Shown here: piece after piece, positions 1 to 8,447 of the stretch
Numbering within the stretch: the stretch's first letter is position 1
How the letters are laid out: every line of letters begins with the position of its first letter
Source of the DNA: Paenibacillus periandrae
Lineage (GTDB): Bacteria > Bacillota > Bacilli > Paenibacillales > NBRC-103111
Direction of reading: 5' to 3'
Assembly: GCF_022458865.1 (NCBI RefSeq)
Contig: NZ_JAJNMU010000024.1
Coordinates: 117,060-181,059, forward strand
DNA: 64,000 nucleotides
Program-made: the position numbers and the translations under genes
Notes under the pieces: generated by a model
What the model was told of the DNA's origin: nothing
Seen by the model: the letters and a program-made list of their open reading frames with translations, nothing else
Database searches by the model: none

Positions 1-422
1 TATTCCCATTGATCGGCAAGCACACCAAAGGACGCTTCCATATCAAGACGGCCGGAACGAACTGGCTCGAAGCTGTCAGAACTGTAGCCAAAGTGAAGCC
101 GGACCTGTACCGTAAGATGCACCAATACGCTTTGGATCATTTTGAAGAAGCAACTGTTTACTACCATGTTACGACCGATCTAAGCAAAATTGTTCCACTC
201 GACCAAGTTGCCGATGCAGATTTGGCCGATGTGTATATGAACGAGAACAATGCACGTCAAGTGATTCACATTACGTACGGAATTTTGCTGCAAGCCAAGG
301 ATGCACAAGGTAATTCACTGTTCAAGGACGAGTTCTTCAGCACGTTGAATGAGCAAGAGGATGCTTTTGAGCAGTCGTTGATCTCCCATATCGGCAAGCA
401 TTTGGAGCTCTTGGGTAAATAA
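1..422 (+). CDS. tagaturonate epimerase-like protein, 3' end only
   Basis: Open from the left edge in the frame starting at base 3; the TTG at 9 is internal, so about 139 C-terminal residues are visible. They include an IGKHTKGRFHIKTAGTNW stretch that I associate with the tagaturonate/fructuronate epimerase (UxaE-like) family, which interconverts D-tagaturonate and D-fructuronate in hexuronate breakdown. The next gene, about 30 bp downstream on the same strand, is uxaC, which fits a hexuronate operon. The family call relies on recognising this C-terminal segment and on the neighbour. The N-terminal catalytic part lies outside the window. Confidence 0.6.
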   Translation, partial: FPLIGKHTKGRFHIKTAGTNWLEAVRTVAKVKPDLYRKMHQYALDHFEEATVYYHVTTDLSKIVPLDQVADADLADVYMNENNARQVIHITYGILLQAKDAQGNSLFKDEFFSTLNEQEDAFEQSLISHIGKHLELLGK

Positions 423-451
423 TCAATCTGAATAAGGCGGTGTACAGGCTC

Positions 452-1864
452 ATGAAAAAATTTTTAGATGAAAACTTTTTGCTAACGAATGAAACGGCCG
501 TTCACTTGTATCACGATTATGCAAAAAAACAGCCGATTATCGATTACCATTGTCACTTAAGCCCGCAAGAAATTTATGAGAACAAAACATTCAAAAATTT
601 AACTGAAGCTTGGTTATATGGCGATCATTACAAGTGGAAGGCTATGCGCGCGAATGGTGCGACGGAAAACCTGGTAACGGGTGGCGAAGGCACGAGCGAT
701 TACGACCGTTTTCTGGAATGGGCCAAGACTGTTCCGATGACTATCGGTAACCCGCTTTATCATTGGTCACACCTGGAGCTTCAGCGTTTCTTCGGTGTCT
801 ACGACCTGATCAATGAAAAGAATGCACCTGCAATCTGGGAAACTGTTAACGCTCAATTGAACGGAGAAGGCTTTGGAGCCAGAGATATGATCAAAAAGTC
901 TGACGTCAGAGTAATCTGCACCACTGATGATCCGACCGACTCCTTGGAGTATCATATTAAAATCAAGGAATTAGAAGATTTTGACGTTGCTGTCCTCCCT
1001 TCTTTCCGTCCGGATAAAGGTCTCGAAATTAACCGTCCTACCTTCGTTCCTTGGGTACAGAAGCTGGCTGAAGTTGCCGGACAACCGATTGGTGATTACG
1101 ATCAGCTCCTGACCGCTCTCGAATCCAGGGTTCGTTTCTTTGACTCCATCGGCGGGCGCGTTTCCGATCATGCCTTGGACTATGTAGCTTATGCAGACAC
1201 GACCAAGGAGCAGGCAGCAGCCATATTCGCCAAAGCGCTTCAAGGCGCTTCCGTAAGTCTTGAGGAAGAAAAACAATACAAAACATATACGCTCGTATTT
1301 TTGGGTAAGCTTTACTCTGAGCTTGGATGGGCTATGCAGTTCCATATTAATGCACACCGTAACAACAATGTCCGGATGTTCAATAAATTGGGTCCAGACA
1401 CAGGCTTCGACTCGATCAATGACAGCTCACCTGCACAACCGATTGTTCGTCTGCTTGATGCATTGGATAGTGAAGATGCCCTGCCAAGAACGATTTTGTA
1501 TTCCTTGAATCCTAAAGATCATTATGTATTGGGGTCCATTATTGGAAGCTTCCAAGGCGGAGGTATTCCGGGGAAAGTTCAACTGGGTGCAGCCTGGTGG
1601 TTCCTCGATACGAAGGATGGTATGCTGGAGCAAATGCAGGCATTGGCCAATCTTGGCCTGCTGAGCCGTTTTGTCGGGATGCTGACAGATTCGAGAAGCT
1701 TCCTGTCTTATACGAGACATGAATACTTCAGAAGAATTCTGTGCGATATGATTGGAAAATGGGTGGAAGATGGCGAAGCTCCGAACGATATCGAGCTGCT
1801 GTCCAGTATGATTGAAAATATTTGCTATAACAATGCCAACCAATACTTTGGTTTTGGTAAATAA
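452..1864 (+). CDS. uxaC: glucuronate (uronate) isomerase
   Basis: Cytosolic enzyme interconverting D-glucuronate/D-fructuronate and D-galacturonate/D-tagaturonate, the entry step of hexuronate catabolism. The protein is 470 aa, normal for UxaC. It has the N-terminal IIDYHCHLSP metal-binding motif, an EAWLYGDHYKWKAMR segment, and a C-terminal SFLSYTRHEYFRRILCD block typical of the amidohydrolase-fold UxaC family. I chose the ATG at 452 over the in-frame GTG at 440, because an AAGGCGG-like ribosome binding site lies around 434-440. It follows the epimerase-like gene closely and is probably co-transcribed with it. Confidence 0.93.
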   Translation: MKKFLDENFLLTNETAVHLYHDYAKKQPIIDYHCHLSPQEIYENKTFKNLTEAWLYGDHYKWKAMRANGATENLVTGGEGTSDYDRFLEWAKTVPMTIGNPLYHWSHLELQRFFGVYDLINEKNAPAIWETVNAQLNGEGFGARDMIKKSDVRVICTTDDPTDSLEYHIKIKELEDFDVAVLPSFRPDKGLEINRPTFVPWVQKLAEVAGQPIGDYDQLLTALESRVRFFDSIGGRVSDHALDYVAYADTTKEQAAAIFAKALQGASVSLEEEKQYKTYTLVFLGKLYSELGWAMQFHINAHRNNNVRMFNKLGPDTGFDSINDSSPAQPIVRLLDALDSEDALPRTILYSLNPKDHYVLGSIIGSFQGGGIPGKVQLGAAWWFLDTKDGMLEQMQALANLGLLSRFVGMLTDSRSFLSYTRHEYFRRILCDMIGKWVEDGEAPNDIELLSSMIENICYNNANQYFGFGK

Positions 1865-1966
1865 ATAAGCATGTGCTGTGCGATACTTGAAAGTTATGGG
1901 TATCGTGGCAGGCTGCGCTGCTCATGCATCGTGAAATAAGACTTTCGGGAACTTTGATATGCTCCT

Positions 1967-2008
1967 CTTTAAGTAGACAGGTTTAAAAAATAAACCGGCT
2001 ACTTAAAG
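1967..2008. repeat. imperfect inverted repeat next to IS3 remnant
   Basis: Arms CTTTAAGTAG (1967-1976) and CTACTTAAAG (1999-2008) are perfect complements, with inner arms GTTTA/TAAAC around an A-rich loop. It sits between uxaC and the IS3-family transposase remnant. It may be the joined ends of the decayed element, or a hairpin that ends the uxaC transcript. No U-run follows on the plus strand. Confidence 0.5.
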
Positions 2009-2020
2009 GGGAGTATTTCT

Positions 2021-2342
2021 TTGTCAAGGAAGAAAAAGCAATACGCGCGCTCTTCCCCTGAGCATGTGGCTGAGAACCTGCTAAAACGAGAATCTTATTT
2101 CCTATGTGCTGAGGCATTCGAACAACAACAAACTGGTAGTTGAAACGCTGGATCAGGCGCTTGGGGCTATACCAGGCGTGACTCCCATGCTTCGCAGCGT
2201 CTGGAGTTTTCAATACACCTCGTTGGCCTTTAAGAAGCGGCTGGACAAAGCCAACATGACTCAGAGTATGTCACGTGTTAGCTGGTGCATAGACAACGGA
2301 CGCATGGAAGCTTTTTGGGGAACCCTGAAATGCGAAATGTAA
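2021..2342 (+). pseudogene. IS3-family (IS150-like) transposase OrfB remnant
   Basis: Two pieces of one transposase are fused by an internal deletion. From 2021 the frame reads SRKKKQYARSSPEHVAENLL, the segment that normally precedes the integrase core. Near 2095 the reading moves to another frame and gives ISYVLRHSNNNKLVVETLDQ and then SRVSWCIDNGRMEAFWGTLK, the rve/DDE part with its last acidic residue. The first core aspartate region is missing, and a stop follows KCEM where intact copies continue. The remnant is not functional. Confidence 0.85.
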
Positions 2343-2424
2343 TACCTCGTTTTCCCAGACATAAGGACATATTTTTCAAGCCTTTTCGTTTTTCAGACCA
2401 TCCTAGCTTCCCACAATATTAGAA

Positions 2425-2802
2425 TCATTTCTCTTCGTTCTTTGCCAATCTTGCATGTATTTTTCCAAGCAATCGATCCAGCACAACCGGCTTCGTATCA
2501 AAATCATCGCATCCCGCTTGGTATGCTTCCTTTTCATCTCCTGCCATTGCATGAGCTGTTAAAGCGATGATCGGAATACTCTTCGTTTCAGGAGACTTCT
2601 TGAGCATTCGGGTTGCCTCCCACCCATCCATAACAGGCAAACTCATATCCATCAAAATCAGATCAGGGTGTTCCTTCATCGCCAAATCAACGCCTTGCTT
2701 GCCGTCTTCAGCTGTGATAACCTGATACCCTTTGCGGGTCAGACGCCGAGACAGCATATCGCGATTCATCTCATTATCTTCGACCAGAAGAATAATATTC
2801 AT
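2425..2802 (-). CDS. stand-alone CheY-like response regulator receiver protein
   Basis: This is a single REC domain of 125 aa with no output domain. It has the acidic pocket (VEDNEMNRD), the phospho-acceptor aspartate in LILMDMSLPVMDGW, the conserved Thr in IIALTAHAM and the Lys in DTKPV. An AGGAGG ribosome binding site precedes the ATG. It lies 62 bp downstream of the hybrid histidine kinase on the same strand, so the two are probably co-transcribed, and it may receive phosphate from that kinase in a multistep relay. It acts in the cytosol; its output is unknown. Confidence 0.9.
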   Translation of the reverse strand: MNIILLVEDNEMNRDMLSRRLTRKGYQVITAEDGKQGVDLAMKEHPDLILMDMSLPVMDGWEATRMLKKSPETKSIPIIALTAHAMAGDEKEAYQAGCDDFDTKPVVLDRLLGKIHARLAKNEEK

Positions 2803-2864
2803 AGGGATTAAAGCCTCCTAATTCTACGTAATAGGTCAACTTCGAGCTTGCCAAGCGCTGTTGG

Positions 2865-5237
2865 CTAGCTACTCTTATTCACAGTGGTAGTAATGAATTG
2901 GCGAATTTCCGTCAGCAACGATTTGTGACTAAACGATCCTTTTTGAATGACGCTATTCACATAACCGTTCAACTTTAATCGATCTTCCGTCGTGATTGTC
3001 TTGGCCGTTAATACCACAATCGGAATTTCGCTCCAAGCATCCTGTTTGCGGAGCTCTGCAACGAATTGAAAGCCGTCCATTTCCGGCATCATCAAGTCAA
3101 GTAAAATCAATGTAGGTATTTCTCTGGCTATACAATCCAAAGCGATACGACCATTTCCAGCTTGAGTAACCGCATACCCCTCTTTATGCAACAGCTTTGT
3201 CATCAATTCGCTTGTCGTCGCATCATCCTCAATCACCAGTACAGATTGCAAGGCACGATTCGAGACGTACTTGTCCATCACATCGATCAGCCGTTCCCGC
3301 TGCACCGGCTTCGTCAGAAATTCGGAAGCCCCGAGCGTGTAGCCTAAGTGTTTATCATTTGTCATCGACCAAATTACGACGGGGATGTCCTGCAGTTCCG
3401 GATCGCTCTTAAGTGCCGACAATACGCTCCACCCATCCATACTTGGCATGAGGATATCCAGACAGATCACCTTGGGGCGAAGCTTCTTGGTCAGACGAAG
3501 CCCTTCCTGACCGCTTTCGGCAAATGCGATTGTCCATCCCTCTTTGTCGAGATATCGTCGCATCAGTTGCTGGTTGAAGGGCTCGTCATCGATGAGCAGA
3601 ATGCTCACTTGACTGGCTTCTTCTTCATTCTGGCGATAGGCTACAGACGGTTCCTCGATCTCCTGTCCGGCGGGAGAGACAGGAAGCCAGCACGTAAATG
3701 TACTGCCAGACCCAAGTTCACTTTCAACAGAAATTTCGCCCCCCATGATGTTGCAGAAGCTTTGACTGATGGCTAGTCCAAGACCGGTACCTCCATATTT
3801 GCGTGTCGTCGAGGAATCAGCTTGTGTGAAAGGCTGAAAAAGCTTTTCCACTTGCTCAGGTGTCATACCAATTCCCGAATCCTTGATACGGAAGCAGTAA
3901 CCCGATTTGTTATATCTTGTTTCGCGGTATACATCAAAATCGATCGTGCCATCCTTTGTAAATTTGCTTGCATTGCTTAACAAATTGATTAAAATTTGCC
4001 GAAGCTTCGTTACATCTGTTGTCATCTCGCTTTCTATACTGCGAGTTTCCAGCTGATTTCCATTGCCTTCAATAAGCGGTCTGACCGTCGTCATCACATC
4101 CTGAACCAAATCCGTCAAATCGCAGGTCTCGAAGTACATCTCCATTTTACCAGCTTCGACTTTCGAGATATCCAGAATATCATTGATCAGGGCGAGCAGA
4201 TGGTTACCCGATTTACTGATTTTCCCAAGATCCTCCACAAAGGTTGGCTCGCCAAGTTCTTCCGCTTCTTCCTTCAGCATTTCGCTGTATCCAATGATAG
4301 CATTGAGCGGTGTTCGTAATTCGTGACTCATATTGGCTAGAAACTGGCTTTTGATCCTGTTCGCCTTGATGGCTTCATCATGGGCTTTCTCCAGCTGCGA
4401 TGTGCGTTCCGCCACCAATTCCTCCAAATGGTCGTTCAACTGCCGTAGCTCCTGATTTATGATATAAATTTCATCTGTTTTTTCCTGAATCTCCGAGTCT
4501 TTATGGGAAAACCGTTTGGAGATAAATATCCCGAGCAGGGACAACCCAAGCGTAAACAATGTACCTCCCGAGATAAAATAAGCCAGCCACTTTTGCTCCA
4601 GCACCCTACCGGAGGATAAAGCCAATTTATCTCCAAAATGAAAGTTGGCTGCCATCATTCCCGTATAATGCATGCCAACGACCGCGGCGCCCATTATTAA
4701 ACCACTTCCGAGCTTTTTCCAAACTTCACCGCGATCTCCTCCTTTATGAAAATAAAACGATAACCATAATGCAGCGTTGGAGGCGGCAATTGCGATAACG
4801 ATGGAAAGTGCAAAGTAGAAAGGATTATACGTGATATCGACCTGCAAAGCAGCCATTCCAATGTAATGCATCGCTGAAATGCCAACGGCAAGCAGCATGC
4901 CGCCGCCAAGCAATTGACGCAATGTCAGATGACTGCGACCCACAACATTTAAAGCAATGAAGGACGCAGTGATCGCTACCACCACGGACAACAGAACAAG
5001 CCAAAGATCATAAGCGACCGGAACGGGTAATGAAAAAGCAAGCATTCCAACGAAATGCATCGACCAGATACCCATCCCCATGGCAACTGCGCCGAATAGG
5101 AGCCACAACCATCGGTTTCTCCCTTGAGATGTGCTGATTCTCCCTGCCAAATCAAGAACGGTATAGGAAGCAACAACAGCAACGACGTACGAAAAAACGA
5201 CAAGTACAGTATCGTACGAGCCATGAACATGTTCCAC
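2865..5237 (-). CDS. MHYT-domain hybrid sensor histidine kinase with two receiver domains
   Basis: 790 aa. Residues 1-240 form a seven-helix MHYT membrane sensor with three MHYT-type motifs (SMHFVGM, AMHYIGM, GMHYTGM), a fold proposed to bind copper and sense gases or redox state. A coiled-coil linker (about 245-290) leads to HisKA with SHELRTPLNAIIGYSEM (His about 305) and an HATPase domain (N-box INLLSNASKF, DSGIGM, GGTGLGLAIS). Two REC domains follow, about 548-660 (LDILMPSMDGW) and 672-785 (LDLMMPEMDGF). In the second, the usual KP motif reads QKG. A GTG start is favoured by the upstream GAGGG. The downstream CheY-like gene brings the receivers at the locus to three. Confidence 0.92.
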   Translation of the reverse strand: MEHVHGSYDTVLVVFSYVVAVVASYTVLDLAGRISTSQGRNRWLWLLFGAVAMGMGIWSMHFVGMLAFSLPVPVAYDLWLVLLSVVVAITASFIALNVVGRSHLTLRQLLGGGMLLAVGISAMHYIGMAALQVDITYNPFYFALSIVIAIAASNAALWLSFYFHKGGDRGEVWKKLGSGLIMGAAVVGMHYTGMMAANFHFGDKLALSSGRVLEQKWLAYFISGGTLFTLGLSLLGIFISKRFSHKDSEIQEKTDEIYIINQELRQLNDHLEELVAERTSQLEKAHDEAIKANRIKSQFLANMSHELRTPLNAIIGYSEMLKEEAEELGEPTFVEDLGKISKSGNHLLALINDILDISKVEAGKMEMYFETCDLTDLVQDVMTTVRPLIEGNGNQLETRSIESEMTTDVTKLRQILINLLSNASKFTKDGTIDFDVYRETRYNKSGYCFRIKDSGIGMTPEQVEKLFQPFTQADSSTTRKYGGTGLGLAISQSFCNIMGGEISVESELGSGSTFTCWLPVSPAGQEIEEPSVAYRQNEEEASQVSILLIDDEPFNQQLMRRYLDKEGWTIAFAESGQEGLRLTKKLRPKVICLDILMPSMDGWSVLSALKSDPELQDIPVVIWSMTNDKHLGYTLGASEFLTKPVQRERLIDVMDKYVSNRALQSVLVIEDDATTSELMTKLLHKEGYAVTQAGNGRIALDCIAREIPTLILLDLMMPEMDGFQFVAELRKQDAWSEIPIVVLTAKTITTEDRLKLNGYVNSVIQKGSFSHKSLLTEIRQFITTTVNKSS

Positions 5238-5270
5238 TCGACATCCCTCACTTCAATATGTAAAAAATAA

Positions 5271-5826
5271 CTAACTCGAAAATAAGATCCATTCTAAATT
5301 GTACAACAACGATTTGTTCACGGTAATATCCCGGATAAAAGTACGATCTAATTTGAGCTTATTAATAGGGAATAGGTATAAATAACTGAGCGTTCTATAA
5401 GCCCGTGCCAAAATCATCGAAACTGATCGGGATTCAAAACCGGTTTCCTCAACGCCGGATTTAGACAACCAGATTGGATTGATAGAATTGCTTTGATAGA
5501 ATTGCTGGAACGATAAATTAACCGAAATAGGGATGAGTGGCATCCTGCCTCAAGCAACTCCCGCATTTGCCGGCACGCTTCTCGCAATACCCAGGTCCCC
5601 AAATCATAAATCATTCCTGCCTCTTCCGCAATGGGGATGAGCATACTTGGAGATAAATATACCTCTGGTTGGATGCTTCCATCATGACAGAGCTTCAACC
5701 CCGATCATTAGATTATCCCCTGCTGGAATCTGAACCGCTTCTTCTCCATCCAACGGGAATAAAGCTATCCCAATACTCGCTGTGTTCGCCAGCCAACCGC
5801 GAATTCTTCAGTTCAAACTGACAGAA
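5271..5826 (-). pseudogene. decayed GGDEF-EAL (c-di-GMP turnover) gene
   Basis: Minus-strand pieces of a GGDEF-EAL protein appear in shifting frames. At 5820-5700 one frame reads TASIGIALFPLDGEEA, the end of a GGDEF domain, followed by GVEALS, a stop codon where Arg is expected, and WKHPTRG, the start of EAL. Another frame then gives IPIAEEAGMIYDLGTWVLRE, and a third gives SVNLSFQQFYQ and INKLKLDRTFIRDI. Several frameshifts, one internal stop and a missing middle part make it nonfunctional. It lies just upstream (in the minus direction) of the MHYT kinase, so it may be a lost partner. Confidence 0.85.
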
Positions 5827-6714
5827 CTACAGCCAGCCAAAAGATCTCAGCGTTCGTAGACGCTCTACGGTTAGATACCCTCTCCATTCGTATTCGCCTG
5901 CCGCACTGACAGCGGGCCAATTTATCGGCCACCCTCCGTCTGGCTGCTGCTGGCTAACCAAATAAGAGAGATGTTGTTCTATCTCTGAGTTGGAGACCAC
6001 TTGTGCGGCATAGCTGCTCGGGGATGGCACCCAATCCAGCACTTTGTGCACGTAACCCTCCGCTTCAGTATCTCGTTCAATAATGTCCGGTTGAGCCAGC
6101 CACTTTTGTATAGACGTTAAATGAGCTGCCGCCCGTTCGCGCTCAGGTGTGTGCTCCAGAAAGGAGAGCCACTGCACGCCGTCATGATAATCGGAAGGCA
6201 AGCCCTTATCCATCTCCTTCCAAATAAAATCCGCCGCGTTCTGAAACCATTTTTCTTCATAGATATCGGTTACTGCTGATTGCTTATAGAGCAGGCCGAT
6301 GATACGACCTGTCGGGTTCATATGAGCCTGACTGTCCTGATCCGTGTTCCACCAAGGTGCGTGAGGATAATCGTTAATATGGCAGAAAGCCAACGGAAAG
6401 CCCCCTGTCGGTATGCTATTCGCTTGTAAAAAGCGAATCACCCCTTTTAGTATGGAAGGGTCAAAGCATTCGATCTCGTCCATGAGGATCAATGCTGATT
6501 CAGTCGGGACAGGCTGACTGTGTGGGCTGCGAATATCCGGCTCAAGCCCCTGCCCAAATCCTCCATCCATGTTCTGATAAGCAGCCAATGCGGCTAATAC
6601 AGTTTCTTTTGAACCATTTTCAAAAAAATATTCGAACCGCCGCCGATCCAATAATCGTCCATTTTGATAAATAAATAATTTAGCTCTATCCAATAACCCT
6701 GGGGATACACGCAT
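5827..6714 (-). CDS. hypothetical protein with terpenoid-cyclase/prenyltransferase-like alpha-toroid repeats
   Basis: 295 aa. The start is placed at the ATG at 6714 (MRVSPGLLDR) because AGGAG lies 8 nt upstream; the longer frame to 6756 has no such site. The sequence has repeats of the type LAALAAYQNMDGGFGQGLEPD and VSQQQPDGGWPINW. The QxxDGGxG/W units are typical of the alpha/alpha-toroid of prenyltransferases and squalene-cyclase-like proteins. I see no cyclase DxDD motif, so an enzymatic role is not supported. No signal peptide is evident. Substrate and pathway are unknown. Confidence 0.75.
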   Translation of the reverse strand: MRVSPGLLDRAKLFIYQNGRLLDRRRFEYFFENGSKETVLAALAAYQNMDGGFGQGLEPDIRSPHSQPVPTESALILMDEIECFDPSILKGVIRFLQANSIPTGGFPLAFCHINDYPHAPWWNTDQDSQAHMNPTGRIIGLLYKQSAVTDIYEEKWFQNAADFIWKEMDKGLPSDYHDGVQWLSFLEHTPERERAAAHLTSIQKWLAQPDIIERDTEAEGYVHKVLDWVPSPSSYAAQVVSNSEIEQHLSYLVSQQQPDGGWPINWPAVSAAGEYEWRGYLTVERLRTLRSFGWL

Positions 6715-6779
6715 TGCTGACAGCTCCTTTTTACGAAAATGATTTATATAGGTCATCTTATTTACTCAACAAATAATTT

Positions 6780-7751
6780 TCAGGTTGTATGGGTTTGATA
6801 TTGCTGATACAGCTGTTTAGCCAGCTGACCAATCTCCTGACGCAATATCTCTGGCTCCATAACCTCTGCATGCAAACCTATCGAAAAAAAGAACCGTATC
6901 GCCCACTCCCATTCGGATGCCGGACATGCAAAGTCAATTTCCCATAAGTCATCGCTGATCCATCGGACCATCTCGCCAATGTGGGCATCCTGTTCTACGA
7001 CCAGCATCCCTTTGTAAGTGAGTCGGGCCACTATTCTTATCGGATTATTGTCCGCAGAAGTTTCTTTACATGCTGAGACGGGTCCTGGATCATGATGGAG
7101 TTGTTTTGGAGGGTCCATTTCTTTTATCCTCTCAAAACGATCAACCCGAAATAAACGGTCCTCCTGATGAGTTAAGGAATACGCCTCACAGTACCAGAAT
7201 CCATTGCTCGCATACACTCGTTTGGGTAACAAGTGGAGCCAACGTTGGTGGTTCGAAGAACGATAGTAAACTTCAAGCCATCTGGATTCCGACATCAAAG
7301 CCAGCAGTGACGTCAGGTGTGGGGTTTTAAAGCTGCGCGCAGGCACTTCCATTTCCAGCTTCTCCAGAATCGGTTCAATCTGCTTAAGGGTAGTCTCGGG
7401 AATCAAGGCTCGAATTTTGTCCATGATAGTAAATCGCGCTTGATTAAAAGGTGTATCCGCCATTCGGATCATTGCCTTTAAGGCAAAAAGCACAGTTAAC
7501 GCTTCCTGCGTATCCATTTGCAAAGGAGGCAGCTGGAAGCCTTCCATCAGACGAAACCCACCCTTGGGCCCTGCCACCGCATACAATGGAATTCCCATCT
7601 CGGATAATGCCTGCATATCTCGTAAGATGGTTCTTTTCGAGATTTCAAACTTGTCTGCTAACGATTGCGCCGTTTCGTGTCGCTGCTGCAGCGCGATCAG
7701 AATCGCCATCAATCTATCTACTCTTCTCAGAAGCTGTTCCTCCTTCAACAT
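6780..7751 (-). CDS. HTH plus WYL-domain transcriptional regulator (YafY/DeoR-like)
   Basis: The N-terminal winged HTH (RVDRLMAILIALQQRHETAQ to EISKRTILRDMQALSEMGIP) is followed by a WYL-type ligand-sensing domain (about residues 130-230, with a YSLTHQEDRLFRVDRFERIKE segment) and a C-terminal extension. Such proteins are cytosolic regulators that often control a neighbouring gene. The start is uncertain. The ATG at 7751 is used here, but the AAGGAGG at about 7738-7744 lies inside that frame and is followed 8 nt later by a CTG (7730), giving MRRVDRLMAIL, a more typical family N-terminus. The track-length frame reaching 7880 looks too long. Confidence 0.88.
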   Translation of the reverse strand: MLKEEQLLRRVDRLMAILIALQQRHETAQSLADKFEISKRTILRDMQALSEMGIPLYAVAGPKGGFRLMEGFQLPPLQMDTQEALTVLFALKAMIRMADTPFNQARFTIMDKIRALIPETTLKQIEPILEKLEMEVPARSFKTPHLTSLLALMSESRWLEVYYRSSNHQRWLHLLPKRVYASNGFWYCEAYSLTHQEDRLFRVDRFERIKEMDPPKQLHHDPGPVSACKETSADNNPIRIVARLTYKGMLVVEQDAHIGEMVRWISDDLWEIDFACPASEWEWAIRFFFSIGLHAEVMEPEILRQEIGQLAKQLYQQYQTHTT

Positions 7752-7880
7752 CATGACCGTGAGAAGTACAGTGAATATACCCGCTATGTGGTCGAGCGCT
7801 CGCAATCGGTTTTCATTCCTGCTCATCCAGCATACCATTCGATTGGTGACATCATAGATGTCATCATTAACGAAGTCCAT

Positions 7881-7989
7881 ATAAGAAAAGCTTCTGAATC
7901 GGAGCCTATTCGGTGAAGATACATTCGTGTTTTAAATGTAGCTTTTCTTGCGAGATAAGAATCGGTCAGCCTCCGCTGAAAACATATAA
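7881..7989. repeat. dispersed structured intergenic repeat, copy A
   Basis: About 108 bp shared at roughly 85-90% identity by eye with 44947-45052. Outer arms AAGAAAAGCT and AGCTTTTCTT can pair. Inside are a CTTC/GAAG hairpin and a TACATT/AATGTA hairpin, and a GATAAGAATCG tail follows. It lies immediately upstream of the WYL regulator. A 16-base piece of its left end also occurs after the PASTA gene at about 17424-17440. No coding potential is evident. It resembles a small non-autonomous or REP/MITE-like element. Confidence 0.75.
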
Positions 7990-8004
7990 ATTATCTCTAA
8001 AAAA

Positions 8005-8034
8005 ATAGCCGTGGCACCAATGCTCACAGGCTAT
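8005..8034 (-). terminator. rho-independent terminator of the DUF2809 gene
   Basis: On the minus strand ATAGCCTGTG and CACGGCTAT form a stem followed by seven T residues. It overlaps the last codons of the upstream gene. Confidence 0.75.
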
Positions 8035-8432
8035 ATCCTTTTCACCATCCGGTTGAACCCATAATAATCAATCCACACGGCTAATAGAACACCCACCGTG
8101 TACCGCACCAAATCCAGCTTAAGAAAACCTTGTCCTAATATTAAAGCTCCTATAAAGGTATGTCTGATCTCATTAATCCAATCAGCCTGATACAGCTGGC
8201 TAAATTCAACAGCAAAACAAAAGATCAAGCTAATGATAACGGCAACGATCAAGGGCTTGTCTATAAAAATAAAGCGAAATCCAAAATAAATCATGCTTGC
8301 CCAACATACATCTCCGGCATGCTCCACAATAAATACAGGCAACACCTCAGGAAATTGTCTGGAGCCCATACCCAACAGGATTACGATCAGAATTGAGCTT
8401 ATATAAAAAAATCTTGCCTTCATTGCATTCAA
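8031..8432 (-). CDS. DUF2809 family integral membrane protein
   Basis: 133 aa with four or five predicted membrane segments: ISSILIVILLGMGSRQFP near the N-terminus, IYFGFRFIF, PLIVAVIISLIFCFAVEFSQ, and VRYTVGVLLAVWIDY. The GMGSRQFP motif, the AVEFSQLYQADWINEIR segment and the terminal GVLLAVWIDY match DUF2809. The function of this family is unknown. The gene follows the quinone oxidoreductase gene by 15 bp on the same strand and ends in a clear terminator, so it is probably the last gene of that small transcription unit. Confidence 0.85.
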   Translation of the reverse strand: MNAMKARFFYISSILIVILLGMGSRQFPEVLPVFIVEHAGDVCWASMIYFGFRFIFIDKPLIVAVIISLIFCFAVEFSQLYQADWINEIRHTFIGALILGQGFLKLDLVRYTVGVLLAVWIDYYGFNRMVKRI

Positions 8433-8447
8433 CTCACTTTTGGTTAG

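Noticed and set aside
971..1357. Minus-strand open frames inside uxaC
   Set aside because: Shadows of a well-conserved plus-strand gene; no ribosome site.
7757..7916. Plus-strand reading VVERSQSVFIPAHPAYHSIGD opposite the start of the WYL gene
   Set aside because: Looks protein-like, but it runs into the dispersed repeat and antisense to a real gene. Possibly a gene fragment; no family recognised.
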